From an uncultured Fusobacterium sp. (GTDB lineage: Bacteria > Fusobacteriota > Fusobacteriia > Fusobacteriales > Fusobacteriaceae), in assembly GCA_900545035.1 (NCBI GenBank), contig UQXM01000050.1:1-11520 (forward strand): a stretch of 11,520 nt of DNA, read 5' to 3'. Within the stretch, counting starts at the first letter, position 1. Each line of letters opens with the position of its first letter. Shown piece by piece: positions 6,362 to 11,520 of this stretch. Under the pieces are notes generated by a model. It was not told the DNA's origin, did no database searches, and worked only from the letters and a program-made list of their open reading frames with translations. The translations under genes were made by a program, and so were the position numbers.

Positions 6362-6824
6362 ATTCTTCCTCTCTGTTTTTGTACATTATCTTTAATTTTA
6401 CAAAATCATTTTCTCTGAAAAATTTCCCGCTGACATTTTCGAGAACAATATCATCTTTCTGTTCTTCCATATCTGTGGAAGTGTATCTTCTCAGCTCTCT
6501 GTCTGAAAAATAATAGATAATTTTTTTATCTTTTACTTTTCCTTCCTGATAAATTTTGTAGAGAGCTTCCCCCTTTTTTCCGCCGTCTAAAATATTTATC
6601 TCATAGGCACTGTCCAGCTCTCTGTTTATATTTTCCATAATAAACAGAAAATTCCGCCCGTATCTTGCCTCATTTACAGCTGTGTTTTTTATCTCAATAC
6701 TGTTTTTTACAACAGGAGCTGTCATACTCACAAAAAGAGAGATTATTCCCAAAGCCGCTGCTGTTTCCAGCATTAAAAAACCTTTTTTCTTTTTTGAATT
6801 TTTTTTATTATTGTTCATAGTCAT
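6342..6824 (-). CDS. Minor pseudopilin, GspJ-like by position
   Basis: 160 residues with a classic class III leader: a basic, polar start (MTMNNNKKNSKKKKG) then FLMLETAAALGIISLFVSMTAP, with cleavage predicted after G15, Phe at +1 and Glu at +5 (residue 20). The remainder carries a helix continuing from the membrane segment (NTAVNEARYGRNFLFIMENINREL) and short beta segments such as KIIYYFSDRELRRYTS, as in GspJ/PulJ-type proteins ('LRRYT' after a strand is a common feature of that group). It should be processed by the peptidase encoded upstream and take part in the initiating tip complex with the I-like and K-like proteins. The ATG at 6824 has AGGA at 7-base spacing; an ATG two codons later (6818) is less well placed. 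It overlaps the I-like gene by 17 bases. The I versus J assignment is positional. Confidence 0.78.
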   Translation of the reverse strand: MTMNNNKKNSKKKKGFLMLETAAALGIISLFVSMTAPVVKNSIEIKNTAVNEARYGRNFLFIMENINRELDSAYEINILDGGKKGEALYKIYQEGKVKDKKIIYYFSDRELRRYTSTDMEEQKDDIVLENVSGKFFRENDFVKLKIMYKNREEEYVYRQK

Positions 6825-7290
6825 ATAAATTTCCTGTAAGAACTTTTTGTATCTCCCTGATTTTTCCTGTATATCTGTCTCCCAGTTTCAGCTTAAACAC
6901 CCGAACTTTTCCAAACTCTTTTTCTGTTCCGCTTTCCTCTTCCAGAAAAAATATTTTTTTCTCTGAAATCTCTATTTCACCATAAGAAAGATATTGTATA
7001 TTTCTTAAAACAGTAATCTCTCCGCCGCCGTTTTTCAGGACAGCAGTTTTTTGTTTTTTATCAAATTCCAAAAAATATTTTGCTGAAAGTCTGTCTTTTC
7101 CGGCAAGATTTATCAGAATATTTTCAATATTTCCCGCTGTTTTACTAATCTCATATTCAGTTCTCAAATTTTGTACTATTTTTATATTTTTGTTCATAAG
7201 CATAATCATGGGAAAAATTATTACACTGAAAACTCCCATAACCACAATGAGTTCTGTAAAAATAAAACCTTTCTTCTTCATAAAATTCAT
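6808..7290 (-). CDS. Minor pseudopilin, GspI/PulG-superfamily
   Basis: 160 residues from the ATG at 7290. The leader MNFMKKKG is followed by FIFTELIVVMGVFSVIIFPM: cleavage after G8, Phe at +1, Glu at +5. The reading frame stays open a further 33 codons upstream, but that extension lies inside the peptidase gene and would put about 40 residues before the leader, which is wrong for a prepilin. The ATG at 7290 shares ATGA with the peptidase stop (TGA at 7287-7289) and has GGAG (7297-7300) six bases ahead, a textbook coupled start. The C-terminal body (strands such as KTAVLKNGGGEITVLRNIQYLSYGEIEI) is not diagnostic. By order (after G, before J and K) it is the GspI counterpart. It overlaps the J-like gene by 17 bases. 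Confidence 0.8.
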   Translation of the reverse strand: MNFMKKKGFIFTELIVVMGVFSVIIFPMIMLMNKNIKIVQNLRTEYEISKTAGNIENILINLAGKDRLSAKYFLEFDKKQKTAVLKNGGGEITVLRNIQYLSYGEIEISEKKIFFLEEESGTEKEFGKVRVFKLKLGDRYTGKIREIQKVLTGNLYDYEQ

Positions 7291-7733
7291 AAAAAGCTCC
7301 AAAATATTATTCCCAGCGAAATAAAAGGAGCAAAAGGAATTTCTGTTTCTCTTTTTATTTTTCCCAAAAGAAGCAGAGGGAGCATACACACAAGAGCTGC
7401 TGTAAAAATTGTATTGTATAAAATTATAAGATTATAAATCCCTGAATATTCCAGAAAAAATCCTGCTGCCCCCATAAGTTTTATATCTCCGAAACCTATC
7501 ACATCTTTTTTCAGCAAATCACTTACATAGCCGTAAATAAGAATAAAAATTATCGGAAACACTCCCATTCCTATAAAACTCTTTTCAAAATCTCCGCCTA
7601 AAAATATTATTTTTACAATTCCCAAAAGAATAATAATGAGATTGAAAATATCGGAAATAATTTTTTCTTTCAGATCTTTTACGCTGATAAAAATAAGAAC
7701 AGCATAAAAAATAAAATCTATAACTCTGTCCAT
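7287..7733 (-). CDS. Prepilin peptidase, A24 family, minimal form without N-methyltransferase domain
   Basis: 148 residues, almost wholly hydrophobic, with about six membrane segments. It carries the two catalytic aspartates of GspO/PilD-type aspartic peptidases: D20 in SVKDLKEKIISD after the first helix and D83 in the GFGDIK motif (80-85). It should cut the leader of the five prepilins in this operon after their conserved Gly, at the cytoplasmic face of the inner membrane. Usual GspO/PilD proteins run to 230-290 residues because of an extra N-terminal part that carries the zinc-binding Cys motifs and methylates the new N-terminus; that part is absent, as in TadV/CpaA and archaeal-type enzymes. 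It overlaps the gspG end by 16 bases and is joined to the I-like gene by ATGA. A peptidase gene between G and I is not the usual gsp arrangement. Confidence 0.87.
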   Translation of the reverse strand: MDRVIDFIFYAVLIFISVKDLKEKIISDIFNLIIILLGIVKIIFLGGDFEKSFIGMGVFPIIFILIYGYVSDLLKKDVIGFGDIKLMGAAGFFLEYSGIYNLIILYNTIFTAALVCMLPLLLLGKIKRETEIPFAPFISLGIIFWSFL

Positions 7734-8200
7734 TTTTCCCCGTCTAAAGTATAATCTTTTGTCGTATCATCTTTAGGTTTAACCCATATTTTTATTCCGT
7801 CAGATTTTGAATTCTTTGTATCAGGGTCTGCTGTTGTAAAAATTACTTCCCCTCCTCTTACAATCTCTCCATCTTCTGCAGCTCTGCTTCCGCCGATTTC
7901 AACTGTAAGCTCTGTATCTCCCTCTTTAAAAAGTGATTTTGAATTATTTGAAAGATATTCTTCCAATTTTTCCATATCTGTTTTTCCTATAACATTTGGT
8001 GTTTCCATAAAAGGTTTTCCCTCTTCAAGATAATACATCTCCGAAGCTGTTCTCAGACTTTCCAAAAGAGATTTTACTTTTACCTCTTTTGCCTTTGCTG
8101 TGTAATCCATAACTTTCGGTGTGATAAAACTTGAAAGTATACCGATTATTCCCAATACCACCAATACTTCAATAAGTGAAAATCCTCTGTTTCTTTTCAT
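7718..8200 (-). CDS. gspG: Major pseudopilin/pilin, GspG-like
   Basis: 160 residues. The leader MKRNRG is followed by the near-consensus FSLIEVLVVLGIIGILSS: cleavage after G6, Phe at +1, Glu at +5. It should polymerise into the pseudopilus or pilus shaft in the periplasm, pushed by GspE/GspF. The globular part is acidic, with a C-terminal segment TTADPDTKNSKSDGIKIWV and then KDYTLDGEKWTEL. I do not see the D-P-W-G-x-P-Y type motif of classical GspG, so a type IV pilin-like shaft protein is also possible. It has the strongest ribosome-binding site of the operon (GGGAGGGG at 8206-8213) and the largest intergenic gap in it (34 bases after gspF), in keeping with a subunit needed in excess. No terminator or separate promoter was seen in that gap. 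Confidence 0.87.
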   Translation of the reverse strand: MKRNRGFSLIEVLVVLGIIGILSSFITPKVMDYTAKAKEVKVKSLLESLRTASEMYYLEEGKPFMETPNVIGKTDMEKLEEYLSNNSKSLFKEGDTELTVEIGGSRAAEDGEIVRGGEVIFTTADPDTKNSKSDGIKIWVKPKDDTTKDYTLDGEKWTEL

Positions 8201-8205
8201 AAATA

Positions 8206-8213
8206 CCCCTCCC
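8206..8213 (-). promoter_or_regulatory. Unusually G-rich Shine-Dalgarno of gspG
   Basis: The complement reads GGGAGGGG, placed 5 bases ahead of the ATG at 8200. It is stronger than any other ribosome-binding site in the operon and fixes the start of the major pseudopilin. Most other internal genes begin inside or within two bases of the gene before them, whereas this one has its own leader gap, consistent with raised synthesis of the shaft subunit. Confidence 0.7.
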
Positions 8214-8234
8214 TGTAAAAATTATTTTGTAATT

Positions 8235-9398
8235 TTAAATTTCTTCCATCATCTGAAATATCGGCATATAAATTCCCAAGAAAACCGTACCTATAATAAT
8301 CCCCATTATTATAATCAGCACAGGCTCCAAAAATTTTATCCACATATCCGTCTGTTGTCTGAAATTTTCATTTTTTCTCTGTGAAATAAGCTCCAAAACT
8401 TCAACCAGTTCTCCGGCCTCCTCTCCTGCCTGAATAAGCTCCGTTTCCAGTTTTGAAAAAATTCCCATATTTTTAAAAACAGCATAAACCGTATTCCCTT
8501 TTCTCAAATCGTTTTCTGCTGTTTCCAGTTTTTCGGCAAAATATTTATGTCTTGTTTCATCTCTTATAAGATGTATACTCTCTGTTATTGTTATTCCTGA
8601 ATTTAAAAGCATTGAAAGAATTTCTGCAAAAGTTATGATAAAAACTGTATCTGTTATATTTTTTACAAATTTTATTTTTAAAAGAAAATTAAAAAATCTC
8701 TCCCTGTTATTTTCTTTCTTAAAAAATATCACAGCGGAAAAAATAAAAAATAAAATTCCTGCTGTTATATACAAAAAATTTTCTGTATACCATATTATTC
8801 CTCTTGTGATAAGAGGAAGTTCTTTTTTATTGGTTTCTATTATTTTTATAAAATCAGGAAGAATAAATCCCCCCAGAAAAAGCACAAGGAAAACAACAGC
8901 GGCAGCTACTACGGCAGGATATGTCATTATCCTTTTTACCTCTCTTTTCCGTCTGTCGTTTTCCTTTATTCTTTTCTCTATATTCTCAAATGCCCTGTAA
9001 ATATTTCCCGACTCTTCTCCTGATTTGATTATCATAAAATCTGTATTTTTAAGAGGAAGTCCGCTGTTTTTAAATATTTCATAAATACTTTTTCCCTCTT
9101 TCATGGATATTTTCATTCTGTCAGTATATATTTTCAAATTAGGATTTTCTTCCAGAATTTCTGTTATTTTAAAAAATGAGTATCCGTTTTTTACAAACAT
9201 ACGGCTCTCTGTAAAAAGATTTATAATATCTTCCGTTCCTGCTTTCTTTGACAAAAAAGGAATTTTTAAAATTTTTTCAGGAAATATCCCCGAATTTTTT
9301 AAATTCTTTCTTATTTCTTCTCTGTCTGTTCCCTTTTTTATTCCCAGTTTTGCTCTGCCGTTTTTTGAATATCCTGTATAAAAATATATGTTTAACAT
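8235..9398 (-). CDS. gspF: Inner-membrane platform protein GspF/PilC family
   Basis: 387 residues, near normal length (about 400). It is the polytopic inner-membrane platform that the ATPase drives to lift pilin subunits out of the membrane. Two repeated GspF cytoplasmic domains are visible: the first at about 56-155 with FVKNGYSFFKI and IKSGEESGNI (124-133), the second at about 253-350 with LSMLLNSGITITESI (261-275) and LIQAGEEAGEL (321-331). Three membrane helices lie at about 160-180, 208-226 and 357-378, the family topology. The N-terminal 50 residues (FYTGYSKNGRAKLGI …) match the usual short lead-in of GspF/PilC. It overlaps the gspE end by 7 bases; its AAGGG lies almost against the ATG at 9398, which suggests translation is coupled to gspE. 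I see no frameshift or missing motif. Confidence 0.93.
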   Translation of the reverse strand: MLNIYFYTGYSKNGRAKLGIKKGTDREEIRKNLKNSGIFPEKILKIPFLSKKAGTEDIINLFTESRMFVKNGYSFFKITEILEENPNLKIYTDRMKISMKEGKSIYEIFKNSGLPLKNTDFMIIKSGEESGNIYRAFENIEKRIKENDRRKREVKRIMTYPAVVAAAVVFLVLFLGGFILPDFIKIIETNKKELPLITRGIIWYTENFLYITAGILFFIFSAVIFFKKENNRERFFNFLLKIKFVKNITDTVFIITFAEILSMLLNSGITITESIHLIRDETRHKYFAEKLETAENDLRKGNTVYAVFKNMGIFSKLETELIQAGEEAGELVEVLELISQRKNENFRQQTDMWIKFLEPVLIIIMGIIIGTVFLGIYMPIFQMMEEI

Positions 9399-10666
9399 TC
9401 CCTTATAAGCTCGTCGAGAGATGTTATTCCCAAAACGGCTTTTTCCATTCCGTTTAAAACAAGAGAAGTCATTCCCTCACGAATCCCCTCTTTTTCAATC
9501 TCTCTTGCTGAGCTTCCTCTCTCTATTTCTTCCATAATTTTTTCACTGATATATAAAAATTCTCCTATCATAGTACGCCCTGCATACCCTGTAAAACTGC
9601 ATTTTTCACAGCCTGAATGAGTATAAAATTTTTGATTTTTGTAATCTTCCGGATTAAGCCCAAGAAGTTTTAATTTATAAGAAGCATTTTCGTCAAGAAT
9701 TTTGCAGTGTGGACACAGATTTCTCACAAGCCTCTGATTTTGTATTCCCTTTATTCCCGCAGAAATAATGTAAGGCTCCACTCCCAAATCTATAAGTCTT
9801 TTTATTGTGCTGCTGCTTGTCCCTGTGTGAATTGTGGAAATTACCATATGCCCGGTAAGAGATGCACGAAGAGCTGTTTCGGCAGTTTCCTTGTCCCTTA
9901 TCTCTCCCACCATAATAATATCGGCGTCCTGTCTTAATATTCCTTTCAAAACTTTTGAAAAAGTAAGACCTATATCCTCACGGCACTGTATCTGATTTAC
10001 TCCCTCAATGCTGTACTCCACAGGATTTTCTATTGTTGTAATATTCACGCTCTCTTTGTTAAGCTCTTTCAAAACTCCGTACATAGATGTTGTTTTTCCG
10101 CTTCCCATAGGACCTGTGAAAAGTATCATTCCGTTTTTTCGTTTTAATATATCAAAAAGTTTTTCATAATATTTTCTGTCAAAACCAAGCTCTACCATAG
10201 ATTTTTCCGCACAGGCTCTGTCCAATATTCTGATAACTATTTTTTCTCCGTGATATGCAGGAATTATTCCCACACGAAAATCTATCTCTCTTCCCTGATA
10301 CACAATTTTAAATCTTCCGTCCTGCGGAACTCTTCTCTCTGTAATATCAAGTCCGCACATTATCTTTATCTTGGAAACTATCGGCGGATAATATTCAATA
10401 TTCAGCTCTTCCCCTTTTATCAATATTCCGTCTATTCTGTATCTCACTCTGAAATATTCTGAAAAAGGCTCAATATGGATATCACTGCTCTTTCTCTCAA
10501 GCCCTGCCGTAATCATTCTGTCCAAAAATTTTTCGACATCAGACTTTCCTTTTCCTTTATCTATGGAAAATTCACTTTTTTCTCCATAAAAAAAAGATGA
10601 TTTCCTATTTGACTTCTCAAATCTTAAATCATCTGTTTTAATCATTCCTGCAGACAGCCCTTTCAT
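9392..10666 (-). CDS. gspE: Assembly ATPase GspE/PilB family, short form lacking the N1 domain
   Basis: 424 residues. This hexameric cytoplasmic ATPase powers pseudopilus assembly. Motifs (numbered from the chosen start): N2-domain SSDIHIEP (60-67), Walker A GPMGSGKTT (185-193), Asp box TTIENPVEY (210-218), Walker B DIIMVGEIRD (249-258), His box STIHTG (277-282), and the metal-binding tetracysteine C318-x2-C321 … C353-x2-C356. These mark GspE/PilB rather than the retraction ATPase PilT. Usual members have about 500-570 residues; here only about 42 residues precede the N2 domain, so the N1 domain is missing. The frame is open to a GTG at 10690, but the ATG at 10666 has a perfect AAGGAG (10673-10678) six bases upstream, so it is the start. 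It is one of the first genes of the operon and overlaps gspF by 7 bases. Confidence 0.95.
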   Translation of the reverse strand: MKGLSAGMIKTDDLRFEKSNRKSSFFYGEKSEFSIDKGKGKSDVEKFLDRMITAGLERKSSDIHIEPFSEYFRVRYRIDGILIKGEELNIEYYPPIVSKIKIMCGLDITERRVPQDGRFKIVYQGREIDFRVGIIPAYHGEKIVIRILDRACAEKSMVELGFDRKYYEKLFDILKRKNGMILFTGPMGSGKTTSMYGVLKELNKESVNITTIENPVEYSIEGVNQIQCREDIGLTFSKVLKGILRQDADIIMVGEIRDKETAETALRASLTGHMVISTIHTGTSSSTIKRLIDLGVEPYIISAGIKGIQNQRLVRNLCPHCKILDENASYKLKLLGLNPEDYKNQKFYTHSGCEKCSFTGYAGRTMIGEFLYISEKIMEEIERGSSAREIEKEGIREGMTSLVLNGMEKAVLGITSLDELIREC

Positions 10667-10672
10667 AAGTAT

Positions 10673-10678
10673 CTCCTT
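10673..10678 (-). promoter_or_regulatory. Shine-Dalgarno deciding the gspE start
   Basis: The complement reads AAGGAG within AGAAGGAGAT, six bases before the ATG at 10666. The upstream in-frame GTG codons (10690 and 10687) have no comparable site, so the 424-residue product is preferred. Confidence 0.85.
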
Positions 10679-10692
10679 CTGATGCACCACAG

Positions 10693-10926
10693 CTATAATG
10701 GAATATCTTTTTCCATTGACAGTATTTTGAAATTATCTTTTTTTTCTTCCGTTGAAAATCTGATAATGTATCTCTGTTTTACCATTGTGCCTCTTACAGT
10801 AAGCTCTGTTTTAACAGTTTCCTGCAAAGGCAGTTTTTCATTTTCTCCCTGTCCGAAAATAACAGAGGAAAAAATAAATAATAAGAAAAATATAAAAATC
10901 TCAATAAATTTTATTCTTTTTTCCAA
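10693..10926 (-). CDS. Small exported protein of unknown function in the secretion operon
   Basis: 77 residues. A basic start (MEKRIKF) leads into a hydrophobic stretch IEIFIFFLLFIFSSVIFG, a good Sec signal peptide with probable cleavage after G25 (IFG|QG), leaving about 52 periplasmic residues. There is no lipobox Cys, so it is not a lipoprotein pilotin. The mature part (LPLQETVKTELTVRGTMVKQR, then YIIRFSTEEKKDNFKIL) looks like two or three beta strands. I do not recognise the family. The start is TTG at 10926, overlapping the H-like gene by 16 bases, with AGAAGG immediately before it, an unusually close ribosome site, so the start is uncertain. It ends 26 bases before gspE. Placement between a prepilin and the ATPase suggests an accessory part of the machine, but that is inference from location. 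Confidence 0.6.
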   Translation of the reverse strand: MEKRIKFIEIFIFFLLFIFSSVIFGQGENEKLPLQETVKTELTVRGTMVKQRYIIRFSTEEKKDNFKILSMEKDIPL

Positions 10927-11486
10927 CCTTCTCTCAGCTCGTTTTCTTCTTGTTTGTAATGGTAATCAGTAATTTTGCTGTAATGAATATCCCCCGCACT
11001 TTTGTTCTTGTATATATTTATTCTGAGTATCCTGCTCTGCTGAAAGTTGTAAAACGCAACTCTGTATTTTGCAGTATCAGAATATCCGAAAATATACACA
11101 GAAAAAGATTTTGAAAGATTTCCGTTAATTGTTGTGTGAAAGTCTATTTTTCTTTGTGTCTGCCTGTCATAAGGCGTTGCATAAGAAAGTTTTTCAGGAA
11201 GATTTTTTATTTCAAACACTTCCTCATTTTTCATATCTTTCACAGTAACCGTTTTGGCTGAATAATCAAAATATATGCTGTAAGATTTTTTGGAAGCCAT
11301 GGATTTTGAGGCATATTTCTGAACAACAGTTTCCAGAATATTTACCGCTCTCTGAATATCTTTCTGTTCATTTATATCCCTATATCTGATAAAAATAAAA
11401 GAGAGTATTACTGCTCCTAAAGCTGTTAAAATTAATGTTTCTGCAAGTGCAATCCCTCTGTTTCTTTTTTCCATGTCAATTTCCAT
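10911..11486 (-). CDS. Prepilin-like protein, GspH/FimT-like minor pseudopilin
   Basis: 191 residues. The leader MEIDMEKRNRG is followed by IALAETLILTALGAVILSFIFI: cleavage after G11 gives Ile at +1 and the conserved Glu at +5 (residue 16). The early amphipathic helix (DIQRAVNILETVVQKYASKS) and the following strands (KSYSIYFDYSAKTVTVKD, KIDFHTTINGNLSKSF, VYIFGYSDTAKYRVAFYN) match GspH/FimT-type minor pseudopilins: helix, then a beta-rich body in which an extracted value such as 'YSIYFDYSAKTV' is typical. It is the first gene of the operon visible here. The ATG at 11486 has GAGG (11498-11501) at 11-base spacing; a second Met at 11474 would be 23 bases away. Only 34 bases of upstream sequence are in the window, so the operon promoter, or a further upstream gene, lies outside. 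Confidence 0.75.
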   Translation of the reverse strand: MEIDMEKRNRGIALAETLILTALGAVILSFIFIRYRDINEQKDIQRAVNILETVVQKYASKSMASKKSYSIYFDYSAKTVTVKDMKNEEVFEIKNLPEKLSYATPYDRQTQRKIDFHTTINGNLSKSFSVYIFGYSDTAKYRVAFYNFQQSRILRINIYKNKSAGDIHYSKITDYHYKQEENELREGWKKE

Positions 11487-11520
11487 TAATATATATACCT
11501 CTTTTTTAAGGATTTGTAAA

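Noticed and set aside
7291..7389. 33-codon upstream extension of the I-like pseudopilin
   Set aside because: It lies inside the peptidase gene and would place about 40 residues before the prepilin leader. The ATGA overlap with GGAG six bases upstream marks the real start at 7290.
8635..9000. Open frame of 121 codons on the + strand opposite gspF
   Set aside because: It lies wholly antisense to a well-supported gspF. Its Phe/Ser/Lys-rich content is what AT-rich antisense of a membrane-protein gene produces, and it has no recognisable domain.
9392..10666. Retraction ATPase PilT
   Set aside because: The tetracysteine metal site, the N2 domain and the linkage to gspF and gspG mark an assembly ATPase of the GspE/PilB type.
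10667..10690. GTG start eight codons upstream for gspE
   Set aside because: It lacks a good ribosome site, and the perfect AAGGAG used by the ATG at 10666 lies within this extension.

Overview
The window is AT-rich (roughly 30% GC by eye) and comes from a low-GC bacterium with an outer membrane. It encodes an LPS-heptose kinase, an outer-membrane secretin and an MEP-pathway isoprenoid enzyme. Low GC with a diderm envelope and compact operons fits Fusobacteriota (Fusobacterium or a relative) best. That assignment is inference from style, not from a marker gene.

Layout: (1) Positions 3-77 hold a tRNA-Gln(UUG) on the + strand. It ends at a bidirectional hairpin terminator shared with the convergent gene to its right. 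(2) Positions 117-629 (-) encode a YhbS-type GNAT acetyltransferase. (3) Positions 666-730 hold a long imperfect inverted repeat ending in a T-run on the - strand, the likely terminator of the next unit. (4) Positions 750-2221 (-) are a two-gene unit: rfaE1 (heptose-7-phosphate kinase, single domain) followed by ispF. A well-formed sigma70-type promoter lies at 2284-2312. (5) Positions 2332-11486 (-) are one tightly packed run of twelve genes for a type II secretion / type IV filament machine. In order of transcription they are: an H/FimT-like prepilin, a small exported protein, GspE ATPase, GspF platform protein, GspG major pseudopilin, a minimal A24 prepilin peptidase, an I-like and a J-like pseudopilin, a GspK-like minor pseudopilin, a GspL/PilN-like protein, a GspM/PilO-like protein and the GspD secretin.

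The order E-F-G-(O)-I-J-K-L-M-D follows the classical gsp order, apart from the peptidase inserted after G and the secretin at the end. Logic of the machine: the peptidase processes five prepilins; GspE (cytoplasm) and GspF (inner membrane) drive assembly; the L-like and M-like proteins form the alignment complex; GspD is the outer-membrane pore. No separate GspC, GspN, PilM or PilT gene is seen in the window.

The features most worth attention are a carboxypeptidase-regulatory-like (transthyretin/CNA-B fold) domain between the N0 and later domains of the secretin, an M/PilO-like protein whose C-terminus resembles a GspC/PilP homology region, the joint reduction of the GspE N-terminus and the GspL cytoplasmic domain, a peptidase without the N-methyltransferase half, and an unrecognised 77-residue exported protein. 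There is no gene-free stretch over 300 bases. No CRISPR array, insertion sequence or attachment site was seen.
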